Below the pieces are notes generated by a model. That model had not been told where the DNA came from. It searched no databases and saw nothing but the letters and a program-made list of their open reading frames with translations. Below are positions 13,251-23,742 of a DNA stretch of 64,000 nt, one piece after another. The position numbers were made by a program, and so were the translations under genes. Every line of letters starts with the position of its first letter. Within the stretch, counting starts at the first letter, position 1. The DNA comes from Mangifera indica (Eukaryota > Streptophyta > Magnoliopsida > Sapindales > Anacardiaceae), in NCBI RefSeq assembly GCF_011075055.1, contig NC_058143.1:13283057-13347056 (forward strand). Direction: 5' to 3'.

Positions 13251-14349
13251 TCTTTGGGCCTCACTGGAAACAGAAGCTTACCCATCTCAGCCTTTGAGAG
13301 CGAAGCGGATTTGGATTCTTCAGATTTTTCCAGCAGCCTTACTGGAAATAGAAGCTTGTGATCTTCGTAAAAGATTAAGCATCTTGATGCTTCATTTACA
13401 AGTTATTTAGTGAAATAAAAAATCTGAACTGAAATTAGATTTTAGAACCGGTATTACTAATCAAGTCCGTCTGATGAAAAAGGAATGTACATCGCAATTC
13501 ACCTAACCAACCAGATAGATATTAAATCATTCTCCGGCCAAACAACACCACAAAATCCTATACTTATCTAATTTATTATATGTTAAAAGTAACAGCATAA
13601 CGTATTAATTTTGATGAAGTCTGTTGGCAGGGTAGACGTTGTCCAAAAGAAGCACTTAAAAATCACTTTTACCAAATTATTCGCTCATAAGAATAATAAT
13701 TTCAATCCGAATTTAAAATCTTTGATTTTAATCGAGAGTAGATTTTAACAGCTGTAACAACCACCGTGCTGTCTGTCTGTCCTTCCTGATGGGGCCGGCC
13801 TTGACAGCAAATACCTTAACAGATTAGTTTAAAAAATTTTTAAACGGATCCAAACTATTTTATGTTCAAACCAAATTAAATTAAATTTCAAAAAAAATTT
13901 TAAATCAAACCAAAGTATAAAAATTTTCCCAAAAATGAACTCAGGTGTCCATAATCTAGTTTAATACAATTTAAAAGTTTTTTTCAAAATAAATTTATAA
14001 AAATAATTTAAAGTTTTTTTAACTCAAACTAAACTATTTTAAGTTTAAACCAAATCAAATAAAACTAAAAAAAACTATATTAAAATTTTTAAACCAAACC
14101 AAGTTATTTTAAGTTTTAAATCAAATTTAAAAAATATAATTTGAACAAATTAAAACATTCGCTTTTAAATATATATTATTTAATTAAATTAATTAAATTT
14201 TAACATTTTAAAACATAATTTAAAAAAACAAAATAAATAAAAAATATACATAATACAAATATAGAGAAAATAACAAAATAAACACAAAAAATAACAAAAT
14301 AAATATGTAAAAAGTAAATTGTACACTTAATTAGTTATTCAAAAATTAT

Positions 14350-14390
<41 letters not shown>

Positions 14391-15050
14391 TTAAAAATAA
14401 ATTATTCATAATTTGATTCGACTTAAAAATCTCCCAAACTACAACCTAAGCAAAAAGCTATTCAAATCAAACCATTTTACAAATGATTTCATCCAATATT
14501 AAATTTGGATCAAATTATCCAGACTCCTACCTACTTTATAATTATATTATTCTTTGATTATGGAAGATTTTTATCATTTGTTGAAAAAGTTATTCCTCAA
14601 CCAAAGAAACCAAAAGACAACAATCCCAACTAAGATTATGCAAAACCCACTTGACAATTTTTCAATCCAAACTGAATTTCTCATTTAAAGAAAACTATAA
14701 ACCGAAACCAAACCAATTTAACAAATACCCAATTTTGAACCAAATTGAAAATACTAATTAACCATATCAAATTTCTGATTAACCCATTTTTAACCTAATT
14801 TAAAAGATTATCTTATTTTATTATTTTTTTCAATTTTTTTTTCAAAATAGGTTTAATATTTTTTTAATTTCTTATTCAATTTTCTAAAAACCCTAGTTTT
14901 AAAAAATAAAAAACTAATATTTAAACCAATATTCAAACCGATTTTCAAATAGCCTATTTTATATCGAGGAGGCATAAATTAAATCACTGTCAATTGACCC
15001 AGATTCATTAAAACAATAAAATCAATTTTGATGGTATTCAGCAGGCATAT
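13251..15050. other. AT-rich intergenic DNA with TA microsatellite
   Basis: About 13800-14980 is unusually rich in AAACCAAA/AAATCAAA and TTTTAAA motifs, likely a decayed transposon. A (TA)n tract of about 16 units lies at 14356-14389. No coding signal. A small internal duplication (..CTGGAAACAGAAGCTTAC / ..CTGGAAATAGAAGCTTGT) is seen at 13260-13360. Confidence 0.5.
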
Positions 15051-15105
15051 AATGGAAGCAGCTTTGGAAACCCTTCCAGCAGAAAAATAAAATAAATAAG
15101 AACGG

Positions 15106-15191
15106 AGCCTCAGAATTGCACAATGTCAGCAAGGTGTAACAAGCCAATCAGTCCCAAAAGAAGGTATTTTGTGAATGATAGACTCCTACCC
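15106..15191 (-). ncRNA. Degenerate copy of C/D-box snoRNA (snoR39BY-like)
   Basis: About 105 bp here are a diverged direct duplicate of the 15301-15389 snoRNA. Boxes D' (GGGACTGA) and D (TTCTGAGG) are kept. The box C region (GGAGTCT) no longer matches RUGAUGA, and both guides carry changes: CTTCTTTTGGGA instead of CATCTTTCGGGA, and TGTGCAATT instead of TCTGCAATT. It is probably a pseudo-snoRNA, or a copy with weakened targeting. Confidence 0.55.
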
Positions 15192-15300
15192 ACATTTCTC
15201 CAAACAAAAAAAAAACCCAAGGAAAAAAAAAACATATCCTAAAACAAATCCTAGATGCAAGGAGAGAAGCAAATTAAAGAACATCAAAACAAACATAGGA

Positions 15301-15389
15301 GGCCTCAGAATTGCAGAATGTCACCAAGGCCAAACAAGCCATTCAGTCCCGAAAGATGGTGTATTTTACAAATGATTTCATCCTCGGCC
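15301..15389 (-). ncRNA. C/D-box snoRNA, snoR39BY-like, predicted dual 25S and 5.8S guide
   Basis: Read on the minus strand: terminal stem GGCC...GGCC, box C-like GAGGATGAAA, D' CTGA, C' GTGACA, and box D CTGA, total 89 nt. The 14 nt before D', CACCATCTTTCGGG, complement the conserved 25S rRNA stretch CCCGAAAGATGGTG. The fifth base upstream of D' pairs with the G of CCCG, equivalent to yeast G805, which is guided by snR39b. The 11 nt before D, ATTCTGCAATT, complement AATTGCAGAAT of 5.8S rRNA. There the fifth base pairs with the G that is 2'-O-methylated in human 5.8S (Gm75). rRNA sequences are from memory. Box C differs from consensus at one position. Confidence 0.85.
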
Positions 15390-15403
15390 ACATTTCTTCC
15401 ACA

Positions 15404-15548
15404 CAAATATAACATTCAGATAGAAAATGTTTGTCTCATGGCCAGTCCCAAATGGTAAAGGCAGCAACGCTGCTCCACAAGGTGATGGAATATGAGACCA
15501 CCCATCAACGGAGGAACCACCCAGAGGGAGGACCATCAACGTCAATGG
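15404..15548 (-). ncRNA. Possible H/ACA-like structured RNA (weak)
   Basis: On the minus strand GTCTCAT...ATGAGAC closes a hairpin whose top is GCAGC-GTT-GCTGC. The 3' stem is followed by AAACATTT, placing an ACA three bases from a possible 3' end. A second, weaker hairpin (CCCAT..ATGGG, inner CCTCCCTCTGGGTGG) lies upstream. I see no H box between them. Mixed C/D and H/ACA clusters are common in plants, but this call is tentative. Confidence 0.3.
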
Positions 15549-16045
15549 GCATTTATCTGTGACGTTTACTTTGGAATGTACAAACATAACAGGTTTGCCC
15601 CAATTAAGTAAGGGATTTGAGTAATCCCCCGTCCAAATGATACAAAGTAGAAATCATTATTGCAAAATATCATAAAATTTTTATTTGAGAATATACAAAA
15701 TCATATTTTCATAAATGCAATATGTGCCCCTCATATTTCAAATCATTTTACACAACAAAAACACATCTATTAAATAGCTACAAGTAATCACCAACCACTA
15801 AACAATCAGCATGAGCTAAACATCACTAAGAATAAACTAGTGAGCTTATTTGTGTACCAAAATTAAAATCCTGTAAACATAACAGAGATTGTACAGGTAA
15901 AAAGGCGAATATCCACAACCAAGTGTAAGAGCGATTACTACAACTAAGCAACAGATTTAATTAATAGTGGCATCCCCATTACAAAATGTTGCCTTACATA
16001 ATCTTTAATAGAAGTTAAAAAGGGTATTCACATAAGAGAAGAATA

Positions 16046-16129
16046 GTTCCCTCAGAACATAACAAAAGAAATATTCAGTCATCTAATTGTCAGAATTAGC
16101 ATGGTCAGTAATGAAACATCACTGGGAAC
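16046..16129 (-). ncRNA. C/D-box snoRNA, snoR53Y-like copy 1
   Basis: An 84-nt unit closed by a perfect stem, GTTCCC at the 5' end and GGGAAC at the 3' end. Box C is GTGATGT, internal D' TTCTGA, C'-like AGATGAC, box D TTCTGA. The guide before D', CCATGCTAAT, complements the plant 18S rRNA stretch ATTAGCATGG. This is the region methylated at yeast A796 by snR53. The fifth base upstream of D' pairs with the second A of ATTAGC. I do not recognise a target for the guide before D. Confidence 0.8.
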
Positions 16130-16394
16130 TGTCCCTTGGTAGAGATTAAGTATAAGAACAGCAGAAGCACAGATGTTCACAGGAAGTACAAATTTTCAAT
16201 TCTTTTGACACCAACTTAAGAACAGAACCATGTCACTACGGGCATTCAAACTCAGATCCTATCATGCAACAACAAGATGAAGCAAACAGAATTAAGAAAC
16301 AAGCTCAGGTGTAAGAAAATAAATACAAAGAAAGCTCACATTTTTTTAAAAAAGATTTCAAATAAAACAACGCAGGAGCATTCAAATTATCTGA

Positions 16395-16474
16395 GTTCCC
16401 TCAGAAGAAAGTAAACTTTCAGTCATACAATCAGATATACATTAGCATAATTATTTTGAACCATCACTGGGAAC
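16395..16474 (-). ncRNA. C/D-box snoRNA, snoR53Y-like copy 2
   Basis: An 80-nt paralogue of the 16046-16129 unit with the same GTTCCC/GGGAAC terminal stem. Box C is GTGATGG, D' ATCTGA, C'-like TATGACT, box D TTCTGA. The guide ATGCTAATGTAT complements 18S rRNA ATACATTAGCAT over 12 nt. Its register relative to D' is shifted by four bases from copy 1, so the predicted methylated base is the A of TACATT rather than the A of TTAGC. Confidence 0.8.
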
Positions 16475-16842
16475 AATTTTGAAACAAACCCAGATAAAAA
16501 ACTTCAAAAAAAGCATAGCCACATGCAGAAAAAACATCAAACCGTATCAAGAAAAATAAAAGCCACAAACAAACGATTCATCAAACTGGTACAAAAAAAC
16601 TTTTTATGTTGCTCAGATAAATGTCGGAAAGAGTCTAATCCCTGACCTTTGACTTACAAAGACCTCATAATGAGCTGGGATAATGCTTTATTATCATTGA
16701 TATAGTTTTCCTTCAGCACACACAAAATTAAACAACCAAAAAGTAATCAGAGCTACAGAACCACACATCAAATGAAGAAAAGGAAGCGATTCAGAGAGAG
16801 GTCGGCTGCATGAGGGTAAAATGACGAGCAGAAGGTCAGGGG

Positions 16843-17038
16843 TTTTATAAGAGCTAGGGTTAGGGTTTTAGTGAGAGGGAAATGGTTTATTTTAATATGA
16901 CCCCTAAACTTTGATTATTTTCACTTGTCCAGAAATGTGGATTTCTCTGTGGGCCTTATTTACGGGCTTCCCAGAGAGAAGGTTTCACTTCTCATCAAAA
17001 GTAGTGGGCCTAGTTCTGGGTTTTGTCTGAGTAGCCCA
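16843..17038 (-). promoter_or_regulatory. snoRNA-cluster promoter: Site II elements, telo-box, TATA box
   Basis: In minus-strand order: TGGGCT (17038-17033), two GGCCCA (17010-17005 and 16955-16950, i.e. TGGGCC on the plus strand), telo-box AAACCCTAA (16868-16860, within AAAACCCTAACCCTA), and TATA box TTATAAAA (16850-16843). This Site II plus telo-box arrangement is the known signature of plant ribosome-biogenesis and snoRNA-cluster promoters. Transcription would start near 16815 and run leftward through the snoRNAs. Confidence 0.8.
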
Positions 17039-17505
17039 TATAAATTTCTTATTTACATTTTAATATAAGAAAATGGAAAAAAAATGGTACAAGCCATCCT
17101 TCACCTCATAATTATATATAAAGGGCCATTTATAATTTTAGATTAACAGTAAAAAAAATAAATTCATCAAAGAAATTATATGGGCAGGTTAAATTGTCAT
17201 TTCAAATATTTGAGAATACAATTCTCTATTCTAAGAGGTAAAATAAAATAATCTAATTAAAAGTGTAATAATAATATGTCGGTAATGCGTTATATTTCTA
17301 TGATAAGTTTTTTTTTCATAATTAATTAAATTAACCTTATTTGAATTATTAATTTAATTTTAGCCGATATGTTGGGCGCGCACTAACCAATTGTTTGATA
17401 CTCTTTATAACATTTTCATAGTTTTCTCTAAGAACCTCATGAATAATATATCTTATTTTTAAGGTATCTAACAACTGAGTTTATCAGGTAAACCTTAGCA
17501 CCATT

Positions 17506-17748
17506 TAGGGCTGGACTCGAGCTCGAACCGAGCTCGAGCTGGCTCGGTATATTTTTTTTTAATTTTTTTATACAAAACGACGTCGTTTTGATCCATATAT
17601 ATATACAAAACGATGTCGTTTTGATATGAAAAACGAGTCAAGCCGAGCCGTTACCTAGCCGAGCCAAAAACGAGCCGAACTCGAACCAAGCCGAGTTTGG
17701 CCCGAGTCAAGCTCGAGCCGAGCTCGGCTCGGCTCGAATCCAACCCTA
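17506..17748. mobile_element. hAT MITE (243 bp) rich in GAGCTCGAGC and AAAACGACGTCGTTTT
   Basis: The ends TAGGGCTGGACTCGAGC and its near inverse GCTCGAATCCAACCCTA are flanked by an exact 8-bp duplication GCACCATT (17498-17505 and 17749-17756), diagnostic of hAT insertion. The interior carries two palindromes, AAAACGACGTCGTTTTGAT and AAAACGATGTCGTTTTGAT, around an ATATATAT core. It has no coding capacity. Confidence 0.9.
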
Positions 17749-17756
17749 GCACCATT

Positions 17757-18540
17757 GATTGGCTCACCACAAATGGGATAAGAACCTCAAGAGCATTTCT
17801 TAACAATCATCTCGAACTCATCATCCTATAAAACCCACACAACTTTACTCGACAAGGTTAATGAATGTTTAAAATCGTTTAATATGCATGGGAGAACATA
17901 CTCGTTCTTGAATGAAACAATTTGAAATATTTTGAAACTAGTTGGAGAAATAAGTTCATTCTTGACATCAATCATGTGGCAACAATGTTCTCTATTCATG
18001 GAAGAAGCATAGTGTTCCTAATCTAGGTTTTTTAGTAGGATATTGAATAACCAAAGGAATGCTCCTGTTCAATTTGGAACAATCTATGATCAAAGCTTTA
18101 AAATAGGTGTTTTGTTTATCGAACATGTGTCATGAATTTTATAGAATTTTATAAATATTCAAAATATATGATCCATGGATATTCTTATTTTTTGACGTTT
18201 ATTGTCCCATAATCAAATTATATTTTAATTATTAAACAATTACTTGATCATTCTTTTGAATTTTAAGTAATTGTTTAAAAGGCAATGGTTCTATCCATTT
18301 AAAAGCCAAAGGGTTGTCCATTTTTTAGCTAAAGGATGTGCCCATACCCAAGGTTGTGATTATTCAAATCAATGTAATTGTTCTTGTACTTATTCTTAAC
18401 CATCGCAATTGTTCTTGATGTCTAATTACAAACTCAATGGTGTCTTTTCACTACTTATATAAGTCATGATCAAATGAATAATTATTCACTTGATTTCTTC
18501 CATTTGAAACACTTCACTTTGAGAAAAAGAGCAATACTTA
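17757..18540. other. Intergenic AT-rich DNA
   Basis: No gene, RNA or clear repeat structure is supported in this stretch. Confidence 0.4.
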
Positions 18541-18546
18541 CAATGT

Positions 18547-18850
18547 GTTCATACAATTGAATATATAAATAATGTATCATTATACAATAAAATTATGTGT
18601 ATCTATTTTTTGTACACAATTTATGTACACAGATGAAGTGTTATCATGTGATTAGATGTTTCTTTATCATATGATGACATATGTTTTAAAATCACCTAAT
18701 TACATGATGACACATCACTATGTATATGAATTATGTACAAAAAATGGGTACATATAACATTGCTCATGTTATTTTATCTTTAATTCAAAATTATTTAATT
18801 ACATGATGATATATCATCTGTATACTCAATTATATATAATAAGGAAAATG
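18547..18850. repeat. ~180-bp MITE nested in an older copy of the same family
   Basis: An intact copy (about 18586-18765, from AATAAAATTATGTGTATC to ACATATAACATTGCTC) sits between the two halves of a second, older copy (about 18547-18585 and 18766-18850). Imperfect inverted ends with ATCATGTGATTAGATG and TAATTACATGATGACAC core halves define the family. Confidence 0.7.
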
Positions 18851-18859
18851 CTTCACAGC

Positions 18860-19786
18860 TAAAAAATCATTGTCTTTCTTCAACCTTTTCCATTTACTCC
18901 ATATCAGATCTTGCAAAAAGAATTGTTCCCTTGCACTCATCATATAAATCTTCTTACTTGTTAATTTCTCTAATAACAAAGTCGATTGTAACATCACTAA
19001 TCTAATACTTCAGTCTATTATTAAGATATTATCCATTTATGATACATAGTTCATTATAATTCAGTTTTTAGGTTTTGCAAGACAAAACACATACAAACTA
19101 TTTAACTAGTTTAATAGTCATATCCCTAAACGATGTGAAATATATAAATATACTCAATATCTCTCTTATGTTTTGTTGATGTAAAATTCCCTAGATGTCA
19201 CAAGTTTGATAAAAACAATACCCCATAAGTCATGAACAAACAGGACTGCATGCACTAGTCATATTCAGGATAAAGATGGAAATTTCTCACCACCCTAAGT
19301 CAACAAGGGAGAAAATTTACTCCATCGTTTATCCTGAAACTTTACAAATAATTACTTAAGAATTACCCCTTGCTAGCTAAGTTAAAATATGGCAGTTTCT
19401 CGAGGGTGAGTTTGGATCCACAGATAGTAGAACAAATATGAATTAATATCAGGAAAAATAATTCATATTTGTTCTACCACCTGTGCATGCATAAACAACC
19501 TTGAAATTGCCACAATAAATTATAATTTGGCCCAGTAATTAATTTATATGTTGTAATTTTTTACAGTTTGTGGCATCATGGATCAAAAAGGCAATTGAAC
19601 ATTGCACCATTCCACATTGGTAGATATATATTGCCATATATAGTCTCATTTATTAGAGAAAATATATTGTTTTATCTACCAAACATGGTACTACTGCTGC
19701 ATTATTTGCCTTTTGATATATATTTTGCCACTTGGTTTTGTTTTAACAGTGAAATTTCTCAATCTAAACTTTAAATAATAATTTTT
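18860..19786. other. Intergenic DNA with decayed repeat at ~18.98-19.2 kb
   Basis: A stretch around 18990-19170 (AAGATATTATCCATTTATGATA..AGGTTTTGCAAGAC) resembles one around 30470-30700 in the opposite orientation. Both look like fragments of one dispersed repeat, perhaps an LTR. No gene is supported. Confidence 0.4.
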
Positions 19787-19957
19787 TGAGTATTACTATA
19801 AATACCCACTTTGGGTATACAAATATATACAGATTTATATGTGTCATCATATGATTGTGTGTTACTTTATCATTATTTCAAAATCATCTAATAATATGAT
19901 GACATATATAAATGTGTGTATATTTGTATACCTAAAATAGATACATATAGTTTTATT
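19787..19957. repeat. ~170-bp MITE, same family
   Basis: Starts TGAGTATTACTATAAATACCC and ends ATACATATAGTTTTATTA. The core has TCATCATATGATTG and TAATATGATGACATA. It is inverted relative to the 18.6-kb copy. Confidence 0.7.
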
Positions 19958-20018
19958 ATAATTTTTTTAAACGATTCTGCTTACCATTCTACCCTGGTCA
20001 ATGGGATGAGGGTTAGGG

Positions 20019-20212
20019 TTACATAACCTGAGAAACAAATCTTTCTTGAAGTAATAAGCCATTCGGAAGCACCAAGCCTGAGAGAATTTCTTGGCGATCA
20101 GTATGCAGACAAATCTCCCGCACATTATCAGAATCGGCCTCTACATGCATCTCGATCCATGGGAAGTGCATTATAGAGTGTGAGCAAAACAATCCTCCGG
20201 AAGAAGAATATC
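20019..20212 (-). pseudogene. F-box/PP2-B fragment (relic of third paralogue)
   Basis: The minus strand from 20212 reads DILLPEDCFAHTL, then a frameshift to DRDACRGRF, then another to ADSDNVREI...DRQEILSGLVLPN..LLQERFVSQVM. These match, in order, the F-box and following segment of the two intact paralogues (MLPEDCVSEIL..LDACRSCLV..AMESDIVWRKFLP..LQNIISRLV). Stop codons and a deletion break it, and no PP2 domain is visible. It lies 0.8 kb downstream of the 21-kb gene in the same orientation, consistent with a decayed tandem duplicate. Confidence 0.7.
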
Positions 20213-20453
20213 AGGCTTGTAAATTTCTCTGTATTTTAAAGCTTGTGTATATTTTATATTTCATGTGCCTCCAGCAACATTGATTTATAGTAGGTCGTGT
20301 ACTGTTAATCTGTCACAAAATGACGACAGTTTTTCATTTCTTGATATGGTTTAAATGACAACATGAAGAGAAAATATGAGCACATCTTTGACTTTAGAAT
20401 TTGGAAAGGTTCCCACAAAGGAGCCTGGAGAATCACACACACATAACATAATA

Positions 20454-20605
20454 CATTACTATGTGCACACTATACATAAATGGTATATATATAATGTATC
20501 ATCATGTGATTAGATAATTTTGAATTAAAAATTAAAATATTCAATCACATGATGATATGATATATCATCTATATGCTCGAAATTATGTGCACATAATTTT
20601 ATTAC
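20454..20605. repeat. ~150-bp MITE, same family
   Basis: ATTACTATGTGCACAC at the left and GTGCACATAATTTTATTAC at the right form inverted ends. The core halves ATCATGTGATTAGAT and TCAATCACATGATGAT are inverted too. Confidence 0.7.
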
Positions 20606-20970
20606 TCTTAAATATAGATATACAATCCTAAGTGCCAAGATATCAAAGAATCATAATGTTGACCTTAACTTTTGAAGAAAATGTACGGTAGAAAATTGAT
20701 GATTCAATATTTTTTCTCTTTTTTTGGTGGGCATCGAACATGACTAGCTTCATTTCATCCATGTCTTCATGTAAATACACCATCAAATTATAACATTATC
20801 ACGCCATTTCGAATATTTTCCTTTGTAGTTCAAAAATGAAAGAATCACAGAAAACTAAACGAATGATGTAAAGAAAAAGCATAAGATAAAAAACTTTATC
20901 TTTTGGTATAAACTTTTTGTAAATTCATTGCACTTTTTTTTTTAGTGCTAGAGGCTTCCTTGAATTCTTA

Positions 20971-22211
20971 TTATTGTTTAGGCCTCACTTCAATGCCTTC
21001 AATTACAAGCCCTCCTTTAAGTTGATAACCCTTTATCTCCCTCACACTCATCTTCACCATCTCATCACTTTCCCCATTAAAAAACTCTCCCATTTCAATC
21101 TCTGTCCACCCATCTGTCCTTTCACAGATACCATTAATTATTGAATCAACAACTTTCGGCTTCATCATATGTCTTCGATTGCTGTAAAACAAGCACTCCA
21201 TTTGCTGTTTCTTGGCATCTTGGTTACTCAAATAAGCCTTGTGAGAAGAAACTAATTGAGTCCCCACCTCCACTGATGTCTCCGCAGGCACCAAATCGAG
21301 CCCATATGGGTTACTGTTTGTTTTCATTATAAGATAAGCCCCATATCTTGTGTTTGGTGACAACTTCTGGGTTCTTATTTGCCCTTCAATCTCTAACTTA
21401 CTTACACTTCGTAGCTCAGCCACCTCTGGAAACCTGATCGAAAAACAATAGTTTTAAGGTTTGAATAATTGTACATGAATATGAACATATGTTACACAAC
21501 ATTGTGACAATCTAACATCCCCAGGTCATCTGGCTCCTTTCAAAAGGAAAACAATAAAACTATGCATGTGCACTTTTAAGTACATAAATAGATATGTACT
21601 TGATTTATGTATTCAATGTAGATACTTATGGTATTGCTTAAAATTAAAAAAGATATTTTTATAGATGTATTTGAACCATCCTAGGAGTTGGGTAGAGGAT
21701 TTTACAGAAAATAACTATAGAGAAAGAGAAGAAAACTTTAATGGACCTTGATTCAGGCGAAGATTCCCATATCCAGAATTCTGGATTATGGCTCCATGTT
21801 ATAGAAAGGTCTCTTGCTGACAGTATATAACACTTTTTCCCGGATGACTTCTCCAATCTGAAGCTCTGAAATACAATACAAGCATTCATGTCATACAAAA
21901 TGAAAGAAAAAGGAATTTTAATTTGTTAACACTGGCTTCATATTTACCTTGTTACCACCGTCTATGAGAATTCCATCACACAAATGAAGAAACAACTCTT
22001 TCTTCGAAGAGAAGTTCTTTAATTTTCCACATGACCTAGAGATAATATCCTGATAATCAGACGGCAAGAACCTCCCCCAAACAACGTCGGAATCAACCGC
22101 CGATCGAAAAGACACCGAAACCAACGACGATCTGCATGCATCCGACGGAGAAGTGAGAGAAACAATAGTGGAAACACAGCCTTCCGGTAACATGTTCAAC
22201 TCCATTTCCAC
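20971..22211 (-). CDS. F-box protein PP2-B-like, copy 1
   Basis: Three exons, 22211-21948, 21865-21747 and 21433-20971, join in frame to give 281 residues. The F-box is at residues 5-50 (NMLPEGCVSTIVSLTSPSDA..VVWGRFLPSD). A PP2 (phloem protein 2, lectin-type) domain follows, with GKKCYILSARDLSITW, LEIEGQIRTQKLSPNTRYGA and EGIEVRPKQ at the end. By family this is an SCF subunit: the F-box binds SKP1 and the PP2 domain recruits a target, probably a glycoprotein or other ligand. Exon 2 is 119 nt, exactly as in the 28-kb paralogue, and intron phases agree, so the two genes are a duplicated pair. MITE i (about 21546-21643) lies in the second intron. The splice model rests on clean GT..AG borders and conserved PP2-B sequence. 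Confidence 0.93.
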
Positions 22212-23742
22212 TTAACCAAAAACAAACCCCGAATATTAAATTAAACTCAATGTCCTTAATAATACAAATTAATATTGGTTCATTAATGTGCATATTTATA
22301 TGCAAATATAAAATTTCAAATGTTTGATAGCCACGAAATTTCCCAATAGTTGCAGACTAACTAACCCTTATTCGACGGGCTTACTTAGTTTTAGAGTTCA
22401 ACGTCAAAAAGGCAATAACGAGTAAGATAAAAATCATAAAATAATAAGAGTTATGGGTTCAATTTCGGTGTCTGCCAAATTACATAAGAGTTGACCAAGA
22501 CATTCGGATTACGGTCAATTCATTTTTTATCAAATGAATTGAACATAATTATGATACCCACTCTGTTGCTAAATTGTTGAATCCTTCTCAGCGTTTCAGG
22601 ATAATTTTTTATATCTAAGAACCAACCATTAAAACTTGTGGGGATAATTTCTGGGTCAGCTTTTATATTATATTAATGAGTCTTGACAAGGGTTTGAGAT
22701 AGAGAGGTTAGACTTAGACAGGTGATAAGTTAACTAATGTTTGATACCTTTGGGTCTAAATTAAGACTATTCAAACCCATGACATAATCCTATGCATTAT
22801 AGTACATGCATTATATATACACACACTCGAGGACAAATAAGTTATATGTTACAGAAATGATATTTTACCTAATTCTATCAACTAGAAAAGGTTAGGATTC
22901 AACAAGTAGTTTAAATAGCAAAGGAGTAAAACTTTATTGTGATTGGTTTGACATTCAGAAAACAGTCTAGCTTTGATGGGATAGACATTGTTGGAAGGCT
23001 AAATTCATGCAATTTTGAAAGCAACTTATGCTTACAATAAATAGATAGATTTGAGTCACATCTGAACCAGCTAACAATGCTCACCGCAAAAGGCCAGATA
23101 CACCGTATTTACTTTTAAAATAGGAAAGTATTATTATAAAAGCGTGTAAAATATCACAGAATTAGACTTCTATTTTTTATATCTTTTTCATTGATTATGA
23201 TCATCCAAGGTGTTCTTATTGACCCTACCAGCTGGGCATCCCCGGTTGTTAAAATCCTCAATCAAATTTGGTTGAAAAAACAGAAAGTGTGAGTACATTA
23301 TATATGAGGCATCAACTTTTAATTTCACAAGTTGCATTTCTCTTTTGGGTGGTACAAATACAAGCACTCAAACTTGGGAAAGTTTCTGCCTTTGAGTTGA
23401 CCTATATGACCAATGATAAAAGAGAAAAAATAATTCCCGAGTAAGTTTGTAAATGGAAATAACAGGATGAAAGAGAAAAATAACGAATTTACTACTCAGT
23501 TAGTGTTGTTAATAACTTGTAGAATTTGACTCCTATGTTAAATCTCAATCAATCAATTAGTTTTCAGACTATATAAAGGTGACAGTAGATCATATCAGGT
23601 CAAGACCTACTCAATAGCAGATCTAATGGCTCAGATCAGTCTGTAAAAATACTAAAACTCATGACATAATCGGCACTTTATGATGTCATGCCTTTAATAA
23701 AGTAACCTGCAAAAATATTAAAGCTCAAGACATTAATAAATT
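22212..23742. other. Intergenic DNA, upstream of PP2-B copy 1
   Basis: Promoter of the F-box gene is expected just right of 22211. The rest is AT-rich and I see no gene, RNA or well-formed repeat. Confidence 0.4.

Noticed and set aside
16856..16870. Two TTAGGG-like units, possible interstitial telomere
   Set aside because: Only two units, exactly at a promoter position; this is a telo-box, not telomeric DNA.
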